A stretch of DNA of 64,000 bases from an uncultured Fusobacteriaceae bacterium (lineage in GTDB: Bacteria > Fusobacteriota > Fusobacteriia > Fusobacteriales > Fusobacteriaceae): NCBI GenBank assembly GCA_947038515.1, contig CAMQWJ010000003.1:98822-162821 (forward strand). The letters run 5' to 3'. Shown piece by piece: positions 9,335 to 18,626 of this stretch. Numbering within the stretch: the stretch's first letter is position 1; the number at the start of each line of letters is the position of its first letter. A model generated the notes under the pieces. That model did not search any database. It had not been told where the DNA came from and was given only the letters and a program-made list of their open reading frames with translations. A program made the position numbers and the translations under genes.

Positions 9335-10777
9335 GTGAAAAATATATTACTTGGCATTACAGGTGGAATCTCTGCTTACAAGAGTGCCAATATCGTATCT
9401 CAATTAAAGAAAAAAGGATATAGTGTTAAAGTTATAATGACTAAAAATGCCACAAAAATAATAACTCCTCTCACTTTTGAGACACTTTCTAGAAATAAAG
9501 TATATGTAGATATGTGGGATGAGAGCAAAGGATATGAGGTGGAACATATTTCTTTAGCTGAATGGGCAGATTTAGTTTTGGTAGCTCCTACAACATATAA
9601 TGTTATTGGAAAGATAGCAAATGGAATTGCAGACGATATGTTAACAACTGTAATTTCTGCAACTAAAGTTCCTGTTTTTTTTGCATTAGCAATGAATGAA
9701 AATATGTATAATAATCCTATTTTATCAGATAATGTGGACAAATTAAAAGGATATGGGTACCGTTTTATTGAAGCTGATGAAGGGTTTCTTGCTTGCAATA
9801 CAAATGGAAAAGGGCGGTTAAAAAAAGAGGAAGAAATAATAGAAATAATAGAGGAATATTTTATAAAAAAAGATTATCCACAAGTATTACAAGGGAAAAC
9901 AGTAGTTATTACTGCTGGTCCAACAGAAGAACCTCTTGATCCTGTTCGGTTTATAACAAATTTATCAAGCGGGAAAATGGGATACTCTCTAGCAGAGGCC
10001 TGTGCAAAATTAGGAGCTCAAGTTACTCTGATTTCAGGTCCTACAAAATTAGAGCCCCCTATGGGTCTTAAAAAATTTATTTCTGTTAGAACAGCTCTTC
10101 AAATGGAGAAGGAAACATTAAAATATTATGAAAATATAGATATAGCAATTGCATGTGCTGCTGTGGGAGATTATAGACCCAAAATATATTACAAGGAAAA
10201 AATAAAAAAATCTGATTCGGATTTTAGTGTTGAACTAATACGAAATCCAGATATTTTATATCAAATGGGGTTATTAAAGAAAAATCAATTTCTTATGGGT
10301 TTTGCTGCAGAAACAGAAAATATTTTAGAAAATGCGACATTAAAATTAAATAAGAAAAATTTAGATGTAATAGTAGCGAATGATGCTTCAAATATGGGAA
10401 ATGGAAACAATACGGTTACTCTTGTAGAGAAAAATGGAAAAATAACTCCATTGAAAAGAGAAAAAAAATCTGAATTGGCATATACAATTTTATTAAAATT
10501 ATTTTCAAAAGTAACTATGGTATCTTTGATGGGAATATTAATTCTTACAGGTTGTTCGTCTATTATAAGTAATAGTACAGGAAAAGAAAAATATTCTGAT
10601 TTGGAAAAAAAATATTCTGTTATTTTAAAAAAACCAAGATTAAAAAGTAAAGAAATAGACTCTTTAAAAAATAAGTATATAAAATTAAATTCGAGATTAG
10701 AGAGAAATGAAGAAAATAAAAAATTAAAAAAAGAAATTTTAAAAAAAGTTGTTATTTTAGAAGATTTATCAAGTTAA
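9335..10777 (+). CDS. coaBC: CoaBC: phosphopantothenoylcysteine decarboxylase/ligase with a lipoprotein-like C-terminal tail
   Basis: The enzyme catalyses two coenzyme A steps: CTP-dependent coupling of phosphopantothenate with cysteine, then FMN-dependent decarboxylation. The N-terminal CoaC part shows GGISAYKS, EVEHISLAEWADL with the catalytic His, AMNENMYNNP, and the active-site Cys in LACNTNGKGRL. The CoaB part shows TAGPTEEPLDPVRFITNLSS and AAVGDYRPK. The CoaB family normally ends near residue 390, at ELAYTILLKLF here. The frame instead runs on for about 85 residues: a hydrophobic stretch MVSLMGILILTGC with a lipobox Cys at 407, then a Lys/Glu-rich helical tail. The start is GTG 9335, five bases after AAGGAG; a GTG at 9329 overlaps that site. 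See findings for the fusion. Confidence 0.93.
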   Translation: MKNILLGITGGISAYKSANIVSQLKKKGYSVKVIMTKNATKIITPLTFETLSRNKVYVDMWDESKGYEVEHISLAEWADLVLVAPTTYNVIGKIANGIADDMLTTVISATKVPVFFALAMNENMYNNPILSDNVDKLKGYGYRFIEADEGFLACNTNGKGRLKKEEEIIEIIEEYFIKKDYPQVLQGKTVVITAGPTEEPLDPVRFITNLSSGKMGYSLAEACAKLGAQVTLISGPTKLEPPMGLKKFISVRTALQMEKETLKYYENIDIAIACAAVGDYRPKIYYKEKIKKSDSDFSVELIRNPDILYQMGLLKKNQFLMGFAAETENILENATLKLNKKNLDVIVANDASNMGNGNNTVTLVEKNGKITPLKREKKSELAYTILLKLFSKVTMVSLMGILILTGCSSIISNSTGKEKYSDLEKKYSVILKKPRLKSKEIDSLKNKYIKLNSRLERNEENKKLKKEILKKVVILEDLSS

Positions 10778-10855
10778 AATCAAGTTAAAATTTTTAGAAA
10801 ATTAATGATATAGAAAGCATATATAAAAAATTATTTACTTACTAGGAGATTAAAT

Positions 10856-11713
10856 TTGGAAGGAATTATTTGTGTAAATAAGCCTAAAGGAGTGACATCC
10901 TTTGATATTATCAGAAAGTTAAGAAAAGTTTTAAATGAAAAAAAAATAGGACATACTGGAACATTAGACCCTTTAGCAACAGGAGTAATAATTATATGTT
11001 TGGGTAGAGCAACAAAACTTGTTTCAGATATTGAAGCATGTGAAAAAGAATACAAAGCAAAATTTGAGCTTGGTTATAAAACAGACACCTACGATATAGA
11101 GGGAAAAACAATTGATAAAATAGAGAATTTTGATATTAGTAGAGAAAGTTTAGAACAAGTCTTGGAGAAATTTAAAGGTAAAATTTTACAAGTTCCACCA
11201 ATGTATTCTGCAATAAAAATGCAAGGAAAAAAATTATATGAATTAGCTCGTTTAGGAATTACAGTAGAAAGGGTACCTAGACCTGTTGAGATAAAAAAAA
11301 TAGATGTTTTATCCTTTGATGGTAAAAAAGGTGAAATAGATTGTGTTGTTTCCAAGGGAACTTACATAAGATCTTTAATCTTTGATACAGGAGAAGTTTT
11401 AGGAACTTTTGCAACTATGAGTGGATTAATTAGAACAAGAGTAGGGAAAACAACTCTTGAATCATGTTATTCCTTAGAGGAAATAGAAAATATGGCTTCA
11501 GAAGAAAATTTTGAATTTTTAAATTCTGTAGAACAATTTTTTAAATATCCAAGAATAGATTTAAAAAGAGAAGAAACAATAACATATTTTGAAAATGGAA
11601 ATAGCTTTAGCTATGAATTTGAAGATGGAACTTTTTCTGTATATAATAAAAATGAATTTATAGGATTAGGAATAATAAAAGAAAAACGTTTAAAGCCATA
11701 TAAATTTTTTTAA
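10856..11713 (+). CDS. truB: tRNA pseudouridine(55) synthase
   Basis: TruB (285 residues) makes pseudouridine 55 in the T loop of tRNA. The catalytic motif GHTGTLDPLATGVIIICLGR, with the essential Asp, lies near residues 35-54. The insertion VPPMYSAIKMQGKKLYELAR and the motif KGTYIRSLIFDTGEVLG also match. The start is TTG 10856, six bases after AGGAGA at 10844-10849. The 78 bases after coaBC show no terminator. Confidence 0.95.
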   Translation: MEGIICVNKPKGVTSFDIIRKLRKVLNEKKIGHTGTLDPLATGVIIICLGRATKLVSDIEACEKEYKAKFELGYKTDTYDIEGKTIDKIENFDISRESLEQVLEKFKGKILQVPPMYSAIKMQGKKLYELARLGITVERVPRPVEIKKIDVLSFDGKKGEIDCVVSKGTYIRSLIFDTGEVLGTFATMSGLIRTRVGKTTLESCYSLEEIENMASEENFEFLNSVEQFFKYPRIDLKREETITYFENGNSFSYEFEDGTFSVYNKNEFIGLGIIKEKRLKPYKFF

Positions 11714-11746
11714 GAAAATAGTCCAAAATATTCGAATAATAAAAAA

Positions 11747-11778
11747 AGATATCAAAAAAATGATATCTATGGTATAAT
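11747..11778 (+). promoter_or_regulatory. typA promoter overlapped by an 8-bp inverted repeat
   Basis: AGATATCA (11747-11754) and TGATATCT (11761-11768) form a perfect inverted repeat with a 6-base A loop. It ends just before an extended -10 box, TG-G-TATAAT at 11770-11778. The repeat fills the spacer and -35 position, where a repressor or activator would bind. The -10 reading is good; the operator role is inference. Confidence 0.5.
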
Positions 11779-11809
11779 TATCAGTAAATAATAATAAAAG
11801 GATGTGTAT

Positions 11810-13618
11810 ATGAAAATCAAAAATATAGCAATAATTGCTCACGTTGACCATGGTAAGACAACTTTAGTTGACTGTCTTTTAAGACAAGCTGGTGCTTTTG
11901 GAGAACATGAGTTAGAAAGTGTTTCTGAAAGAATAATGGATTCAAATGATATAGAAAAAGAAAGAGGTATTACAATTTTTTCTAAAAATGCTTCTGTTCA
12001 ATATAATGGTGTGAAAATTAATATTGTTGATACTCCAGGCCATGCTGATTTTGGTGGAGAAGTTCAAAGAATAATGAAAATGGTTGACTGTGTTGTTTTA
12101 CTTGTAGATGCATTTGAAGGAACAATGCCACAGACAAAATATGTTCTGAAAAAAGCTTTAGAGCAGGGGCATAGACCAATAGTAGTTGTTAATAAGATTG
12201 ATAGACCTGGTGCAAGACCTGAAGAGGTTCTTTATATGGTTTATGACTTATTCTTAGATTTAAATGCTAATGAATTCCAATTAGAGTTCCCGGTAGTATA
12301 TGCTTCTGGAAAAGGTGGATTTGCTAAATTAGAATTAGAAGATACTAGTGATAATATGATTCCTTTATTTGATACTATATTAAAACATGTTCCAGAACCT
12401 GAAGGGGATAGTTCAGCAGAGTTACAGTTCTTAGTATCAAATATAGAGCATGATAACTATGTAGGAAAATTGGCAGTAGGTAGACTTTATAATGGAAAAA
12501 TCAAGAAAAATCAAGAAATTATATTGATAAAGAGAGATGGAAAGCAAGTTAAAGGTAAAGTTTCTGTACTTTATGGATATCAAGGATTGAAAAGAGTTGA
12601 AATTGAAGAAGCATTCTGTGGAGATATCATATCAGTAGCTGGAATAGCAGATGCAGATATAGGAGAAACAATAGCAGATGTATTAAATCCAGTAGCTCTA
12701 CCATTAATAGATATTGATGAGCCTACTCTTGCAATGACATTTATTGTTAATGATTCACCATTTGCAGGAAAAGATGGAAAAAAGATTACATCAAGAAATA
12801 TATGGGATAGATTACAAAATGAATTAAAAGGTAATGTAAGTATGAGAGTAGAAGCAACAGATTCTCCAGACTCATTTATAGTTAAAGGAAGAGGGGAACT
12901 TCAACTTTCTATATTACTAGAAAATATGAGAAGAGAGGGACATGAAGTTCAAGTTTCAAAACCAAGAGTTCTTTTTAAAACTATTGATGGAGTACTATTT
13001 GAGCCTGTGGAACTTGCTGTTGTTGATGTTGATGATAACTTTACAGGTATAGTTATTGAAAAATTGGGTGTTAGAAAGGGAGAAATGACTTCTATGATTC
13101 CTGGTACAGATGGATATACTCGTTTAGAGTTTAAAGTACCTTCAAGAGGTCTTATTGGATTTAGAAATGAATTCCTTACTGATACAAAAGGAACTGGAAT
13201 TTTGAATCACTCTTTCTATGATTTTGAAATTCATAAAGGAGCAATTGCTTCAAAAAATAAAGGAGCTCTAATAGCTTTAGAAGCAGGAAAAACAAATGCT
13301 TATGCACTTGGTGGATTACAAGATAGAGGAACATTATTTGTAGATGTGGGAGTAGAAGTATATCCTGGAATGATAGTTGGGGAACATAACAGAGAGAATG
13401 ATCTTGTTGTTAATGTAACAAAAACAAAAAAACTTACAAATATGAGAGCTTCTGGAACTGATGATACAGTTAAATTAGCAACTCCAAAGAATATGACTTT
13501 AGAGCAAGCATTAGACTATATTCAAGATGATGAATTAGTAGAAATTACTCCTAATTTTATCAGAATTAGAAAAAGAATTTTAAATGAAAGTGACAGAAAA
13601 AAATCTGAAAAGAAATAA
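11810..13618 (+). CDS. typA: Ribosome-associated translational GTPase TypA/BipA
   Basis: TypA is an EF-G-like GTPase of 602 residues involved in ribosome assembly and stress growth. The G domain begins at once with IAIIAHVDHGKTTLVDCLLR, then ERGITIF (switch I), VDTPGHADFGGEV and NKIDRPGARP. Domain II, the EF-G C domain and the TypA-specific C-terminal domain (GTDDTVKLATPKNMTLEQAL) follow. The start is ATG 11810, seven bases after AGGA; an in-frame GTG at 11804 is too close to it. The gene has its own promoter and is followed by strong terminators. Confidence 0.96.
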   Translation: MKIKNIAIIAHVDHGKTTLVDCLLRQAGAFGEHELESVSERIMDSNDIEKERGITIFSKNASVQYNGVKINIVDTPGHADFGGEVQRIMKMVDCVVLLVDAFEGTMPQTKYVLKKALEQGHRPIVVVNKIDRPGARPEEVLYMVYDLFLDLNANEFQLEFPVVYASGKGGFAKLELEDTSDNMIPLFDTILKHVPEPEGDSSAELQFLVSNIEHDNYVGKLAVGRLYNGKIKKNQEIILIKRDGKQVKGKVSVLYGYQGLKRVEIEEAFCGDIISVAGIADADIGETIADVLNPVALPLIDIDEPTLAMTFIVNDSPFAGKDGKKITSRNIWDRLQNELKGNVSMRVEATDSPDSFIVKGRGELQLSILLENMRREGHEVQVSKPRVLFKTIDGVLFEPVELAVVDVDDNFTGIVIEKLGVRKGEMTSMIPGTDGYTRLEFKVPSRGLIGFRNEFLTDTKGTGILNHSFYDFEIHKGAIASKNKGALIALEAGKTNAYALGGLQDRGTLFVDVGVEVYPGMIVGEHNRENDLVVNVTKTKKLTNMRASGTDDTVKLATPKNMTLEQALDYIQDDELVEITPNFIRIRKRILNESDRKKSEKK

Positions 13619-13636
13619 GTCATTGCTACAGTAGAT

Positions 13637-13686
13637 AAAAAGCTTAGAGCTAGAAAATATAAAATTTTCTAGCTCTAAGCTTTTTT
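13637..13686. terminator. Strong bidirectional terminator after typA
   Basis: A perfect 22-bp stem (13637-13658 with 13664-13685, 5-base loop) has an A run on its left and a T run on its right. It can end typA transcripts and those coming from the convergent autotransporter gene. Confidence 0.9.
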
Positions 13687-13700
13687 CTATAAAAAAGAAG

Positions 13701-13744
13701 AAAAGGACCTTAATCCTGTATTTAACAGATTTAAGATCCTTTTT
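13701..13744 (-). terminator. Terminator after the first autotransporter gene
   Basis: An imperfect stem pairs AAAAGGACCTTAA... (13701-13718) with its near-complement at 13726-13744. On the minus strand it is followed by a pyrimidine-rich T tract, 14 bases past the stop codon of the gene at 13758. Confidence 0.7.
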
Positions 13745-13757
13745 GATTTATATCTCC

Positions 13758-15107
13758 TTAGAAACTAAAACTTATACCAGCACTAGTCTTCCAACCTTTA
13801 TTATGTGCTCCCACTTCATATCCACTATCAGCAAAGATAGAGACTCCTGAATTAGATATATATTTAGCTCCTAATAAAACATCTCCATAACTATTGTTTC
13901 CTTTATAACCTTTAATAGTTGCATTACCATCAAGAACAGAAAGTTTACCATTTAAATCTTTATATGGTTTTCCAAGTTCTAAGTATCCAGTTGCTCCTAT
14001 TTCTAAATTTAACTTTCCTTTTTTAGTATAGATATCTTTTCCTAAAGCCACTCCTAATCCAGTCTCTATAGATAAAGAATTACTTTTGTCAATATCTAAA
14101 GCATATTTACCACTTTCAGAAATATTCCCTTGCATTAAGTAAGTAAAGTTCAATTCTGCTTTAGGTTTTAAATAAGTATTATTTCCTGAAGTAGAGAAAT
14201 ATTTTTTAGACATACTATTATGTAATCCTAAATAGTAATTTTCACTATTAGATTCCATTTGTTCATGTAGAGAAGTGAAAGCAAGAGTTCTTTCAGTTTC
14301 CATAGTTGTCATACCAGCAAAGAACATACTTGTATATTCAACATTAGATGCACTCTTATATTTCATATAAGTGTTTGCTTGATACTGCATATCATTTCTT
14401 GTTCCATTTTCATCATAATCGATATCAAGTTTACCTACAGTAGCAACAACACCTACTTTCATATTTTTAGTGAGTTGTTTTTCCCCACCAAAATATACTC
14501 CACTTAAATCTAAATTATATTTTTGTAATGTATCATCATTATCTTCTTCTAATTGACTATAGTTTGCTCCACCAATAAAGATTGCATCACCAGGAGCTAA
14601 AACTACATCACTTTCTAAAACATTTTTTCTTATTACTCTGTTTGAAGATTTAATCATATCAAATGTTTGTTTTCCTGTTACAGAATAGAACTCTCCATAT
14701 GTTTGATCAACTGCATTTCCTAAAGTTTCAGAACTAGTAATAAGTTTTAAGGCTCCGTACAAATCTTCTTTTGCACTGGTAGCTTTTGATGTAGAAGAAG
14801 AAGTTGTATTTTGTTCTTTAACATAATTATTTTCTAATATAGCTGCTAATTCTTGATTATCTAAAATTTCTGCAAAGTTTTTTCTTTCCATTTCAACACC
14901 ATAATAACCATATTTATCTTTGCCTGTTAAATTGGCATCAAACATTGTAGAATTAGAAATAATATTTCCTTCTATTTTATCAGTTTTAAACATCTTATAA
15001 GTATCATATTTATCATCAAATCCACTCATTGTAAGGGCTCCACTTGCATAAATATCCCCTTTTATAGATTCAGCTTCAATTGTACCACCTGAACCCATAA
15101 CTAATTT
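13758..15107 (-). repeat. 1350-bp direct repeat, copy A (autotransporter C-terminus)
   Basis: By eye this aligns without gaps to 17277-18626 at a constant offset of 3519 bases. I find differences at only 13770, 13775, 13788, 13826 and 15072. Homology stops abruptly at 15108. Confidence 0.92.
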
Positions 15108-17021
15108 ACCTCCTGATGTCTGTTCTGAAGTATTAAAAACACCATTAGTTGACTGAATTGTTCCACTGTTTTCTATAATCACTCCACCCTTCTCTACAAA
15201 AACTGCTTTATTACTTGCATCTCCAAGAACAATCACACTACCTTTTTCAGTTTTAATAGTTGAGTCTGTTCCTGTAGCATACATTCCATATTGATTTTTT
15301 CCTAAAAGTTTAATTGTTCCCCTGTTAATGATCTGTCCACCGTTAGTAGCTCCCATTCCATAATTGGGTTTTGATGGAGTTCCATCTTTTGTTACATTGA
15401 TAGTTGCACCTACTTCATTAACCGCTGTTGACAATGCTCTAGTAGCCGTCATACCATAAAGACCTCCATTTTCAATAGTTCCAAGATTTATTATAGTTCC
15501 ACCATGATTAGCATACATTCCATGGTCTTTAGTGTTAGAGATTGTTCCATGATTTATTGCCTTCGCTTTACTTAAAAAAGCTTCCATTCCATAACTGCCA
15601 GTATTTGAAATTGTTCCATAATTTAATGCATCTGTGTCATTAGCCCTCATTCCATGGTCTTTAGTGTTAGAAATTGTTCCTTTTTTCTCATTGATAATTA
15701 CTCCACTAATATGAGCAAACATTCCATTAATACCCTTATTCGAAATTATCCCATAGTTGATAGCTTGTGCTCCAAGACCACTAGCTATCATTCCATTTTG
15801 ATTTTTATTCGAAACTGTTCCGTAATTGTATGCTTTTGACTCATTTCCATTAGTAAACATCCCACTCTCGCCATCATTAGAAATTATACCCTTTTCTCCA
15901 TTGGTTATTACTCCACCATTCTTAGCATACATTCCATGTTGACCTGTATTTGAAATAGTTCCATTATTGATTGCTACTGAATTAACTCCGTCAGAGTTCA
16001 TTCCAAAGCTACTTGTATTAATAATTATACCCTTTTCTCCATTGGTTATTACTCCACCATTCTCAGCATCCATTCCAAGTACGCCTGTATTTGAGATAGT
16101 TCCATTATTGATTGCTACTGAATTAACTCCATCAGAACTCATTCCACCGTTACCTGTATTTGAGATAGTTCCATTATTAAGTACTCGTGACCCAGCTCCA
16201 AGAGAATACATTCCACGATCATTTGTGTTTGAAATTATAGCACCCTTGTCATTAATCGCTAGTGCACCGTTTTGAGCATACATTCCATGGAATCCATTAT
16301 TTGTAATCTTTCTATTATTGATTACTGTCGATTCAGCTCCAGAAGCATACATTCCCCAATGACCATTATTTGTAATCTCTCCATAATTATATGCTGAGGT
16401 ATGACTTCCTACAGCACTCATTCCATAATAACCTGTGTTCGTGATTGTACCCTTATTTATAATAGTTCCATGAGTTGCGAGCATTCCAAATCCTGAACCT
16501 GTAATCGTTCCATTATTTATTCCTGTACTTACATCTAGAGTAATTCCTTCAGGAGCATTTACTATCATTCCATAATTATTTCCTGATAAAGTTATTATGT
16601 GATTGTTGATTATTTCGCCACCTTTTGTCATAAGACCATCTGAACCAGTTGTTAATATATCTGCTCCAGTTGTATAACTTATTCCTTCTATGGCAACTCC
16701 ATTTTCCCATATAATTATAGGAGTTGAAGGTTCCAATGGGATTAGTGGTTCAGTTGGTATTGAAGGTACTGTTGTACCCTCTACTTCTATTTTATTTTTA
16801 TTTCTACTGTTTTTAGTTGTACCTAAAAAATAATTAAAAAAGAAAAGTCCTGTCTTGTTTGATATAACTTCCTCTTCAACTTTAGTTCCGACTTCTTCTG
16901 GAAGAGTGATTGTACTACCATAGCCTACACTACTCATCAATAGCATAATTAAAGTTCCTGATGTAATTGATATTGATTTACAATATTTTCTTCTAATCCA
17001 ATCTTTTAATGTTTTTTTCAT
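13758..17021 (-). CDS. Autotransporter (type Va) with 47-residue-repeat passenger, copy 1
   Basis: This predicted surface protein has 1087 residues. It starts MKKTLKDWIRRKYCKS, an extended signal peptide, then the hydrophobic core LIMLLMSSVGYG, with likely cleavage near residue 35. A Pro-rich linker (EPLIPLEPSTP) leads into a passenger (about 110-650) built from Asn/Gly-rich repeats of the type AINNGTISNTG..GM.A, expected to fold as a beta-helix. I see no cysteine in the mature passenger. From about residue 640 a linker precedes the C-terminal autotransporter barrel, ending in GISFSF with terminal Phe. The ATG follows AGGGGG. The role is probably adhesion or host contact by analogy with other fusobacterial autotransporters, but no ligand can be named. 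The last 1.35 kb is shared with the upstream gene at 17277. Confidence 0.88.
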   Translation of the reverse strand: MKKTLKDWIRRKYCKSISITSGTLIMLLMSSVGYGSTITLPEEVGTKVEEEVISNKTGLFFFNYFLGTTKNSRNKNKIEVEGTTVPSIPTEPLIPLEPSTPIIIWENGVAIEGISYTTGADILTTGSDGLMTKGGEIINNHIITLSGNNYGMIVNAPEGITLDVSTGINNGTITGSGFGMLATHGTIINKGTITNTGYYGMSAVGSHTSAYNYGEITNNGHWGMYASGAESTVINNRKITNNGFHGMYAQNGALAINDKGAIISNTNDRGMYSLGAGSRVLNNGTISNTGNGGMSSDGVNSVAINNGTISNTGVLGMDAENGGVITNGEKGIIINTSSFGMNSDGVNSVAINNGTISNTGQHGMYAKNGGVITNGEKGIISNDGESGMFTNGNESKAYNYGTVSNKNQNGMIASGLGAQAINYGIISNKGINGMFAHISGVIINEKKGTISNTKDHGMRANDTDALNYGTISNTGSYGMEAFLSKAKAINHGTISNTKDHGMYANHGGTIINLGTIENGGLYGMTATRALSTAVNEVGATINVTKDGTPSKPNYGMGATNGGQIINRGTIKLLGKNQYGMYATGTDSTIKTEKGSVIVLGDASNKAVFVEKGGVIIENSGTIQSTNGVFNTSEQTSGGKLVMGSGGTIEAESIKGDIYASGALTMSGFDDKYDTYKMFKTDKIEGNIISNSTMFDANLTGKDKYGYYGVEMERKNFAEILDNQELAAILENNYVKEQNTTSSSTSKATSAKEDLYGALKLITSSETLGNAVDQTYGEFYSVTGKQTFDMIKSSNRVIRKNVLESDVVLAPGDAIFIGGANYSQLEEDNDDTLQKYNLDLSGVYFGGEKQLTKNMKVGVVATVGKLDIDYDENGTRNDMQYQANTYMKYKSASNVEYTSMFFAGMTTMETERTLAFTSLHEQMESNSENYYLGLHNSMSKKYFSTSGNNTYLKPKAELNFTYLMQGNISESGKYALDIDKSNSLSIETGLGVALGKDIYTKKGKLNLEIGATGYLELGKPYKDLNGKLSVLDGNATIKGYKGNNSYGDVLLGAKYISNSGVSIFADSGYEVGAHNKGWKTSAGISFSF
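15961..16242 (-). repeat. Two adjacent 141-bp coding repeats in the first autotransporter
   Basis: The sequence starting CCATTATTGATTGCTACTGA at 15961 recurs at 16102, exactly 141 bases on. That equals 47 residues, the same period found in the second autotransporter. More diverged copies flank this pair. Confidence 0.75.
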
Positions 17022-17063
17022 TTAAATCCCCCTATAAAATTATTAATATTATTGATATTTCTC

Positions 17064-17069
17064 ATTATA
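17064..17069 (-). promoter_or_regulatory. Possible -10 box of the first autotransporter gene
   Basis: On the minus strand TATAAT lies about 43 bases before the ATG at 17021. The -35 region is poor. With the terminator at 17182-17209 upstream of it, this suggests the gene has its own promoter. Confidence 0.45.
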
Positions 17070-17181
17070 CACCATTAATACAAGCGTGACTTCCGTTAGT
17101 GAACTGTTTCTGAACAATGATCTCTTTTAGCCTTTATATTACTCAATAAATAGATAAAAAAAATGAATAATAAATAAAAAA

Positions 17182-17209
17182 GGTGTCAGTACTTTACAGT
17201 ACCAACACC
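17182..17209 (-). terminator. Terminator after the second autotransporter gene
   Basis: GGTGTCAGTAC and GTACCAACACC pair with two mismatches around a short loop. On the minus strand the stem is followed by TTTTTTATTT. It separates the two autotransporter genes into independent units. Confidence 0.75.
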
Positions 17210-17276
17210 AGAAAATATAAAAAAATATAAGGAGAATTGTTTTCATATTTTTAATTTAGTTATTTTGCTTATATCC

Positions 17277-18626
17277 TTAGAAACTAAAGCTTACACCAGC
17301 ACTAGTTTTCCAACCTTTATTATGTGCTCCCACTTCATATCCACCATCAGCAAAGATAGAGACTCCTGAATTAGATATATATTTAGCTCCTAATAAAACA
17401 TCTCCATAACTATTGTTTCCTTTATAACCTTTAATAGTTGCATTACCATCAAGAACAGAAAGTTTACCATTTAAATCTTTATATGGTTTTCCAAGTTCTA
17501 AGTATCCAGTTGCTCCTATTTCTAAATTTAACTTTCCTTTTTTAGTATAGATATCTTTTCCTAAAGCCACTCCTAATCCAGTCTCTATAGATAAAGAATT
17601 ACTTTTGTCAATATCTAAAGCATATTTACCACTTTCAGAAATATTCCCTTGCATTAAGTAAGTAAAGTTCAATTCTGCTTTAGGTTTTAAATAAGTATTA
17701 TTTCCTGAAGTAGAGAAATATTTTTTAGACATACTATTATGTAATCCTAAATAGTAATTTTCACTATTAGATTCCATTTGTTCATGTAGAGAAGTGAAAG
17801 CAAGAGTTCTTTCAGTTTCCATAGTTGTCATACCAGCAAAGAACATACTTGTATATTCAACATTAGATGCACTCTTATATTTCATATAAGTGTTTGCTTG
17901 ATACTGCATATCATTTCTTGTTCCATTTTCATCATAATCGATATCAAGTTTACCTACAGTAGCAACAACACCTACTTTCATATTTTTAGTGAGTTGTTTT
18001 TCCCCACCAAAATATACTCCACTTAAATCTAAATTATATTTTTGTAATGTATCATCATTATCTTCTTCTAATTGACTATAGTTTGCTCCACCAATAAAGA
18101 TTGCATCACCAGGAGCTAAAACTACATCACTTTCTAAAACATTTTTTCTTATTACTCTGTTTGAAGATTTAATCATATCAAATGTTTGTTTTCCTGTTAC
18201 AGAATAGAACTCTCCATATGTTTGATCAACTGCATTTCCTAAAGTTTCAGAACTAGTAATAAGTTTTAAGGCTCCGTACAAATCTTCTTTTGCACTGGTA
18301 GCTTTTGATGTAGAAGAAGAAGTTGTATTTTGTTCTTTAACATAATTATTTTCTAATATAGCTGCTAATTCTTGATTATCTAAAATTTCTGCAAAGTTTT
18401 TTCTTTCCATTTCAACACCATAATAACCATATTTATCTTTGCCTGTTAAATTGGCATCAAACATTGTAGAATTAGAAATAATATTTCCTTCTATTTTATC
18501 AGTTTTAAACATCTTATAAGTATCATATTTATCATCAAATCCACTCATTGTAAGGGCTCCACTTGCATAAATATCCCCTTTTATAGATTCCGCTTCAATT
18601 GTACCACCTGAACCCATAACTAATTT
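17277..18626 (-). repeat. 1350-bp direct repeat, copy B (autotransporter C-terminus)
   Basis: Partner of 13758-15107, in the same orientation, at a constant offset of 3519 bases. The block corresponding to 13827-15071 (about 1245 bases) shows no difference by eye, including silent sites. Confidence 0.92.
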
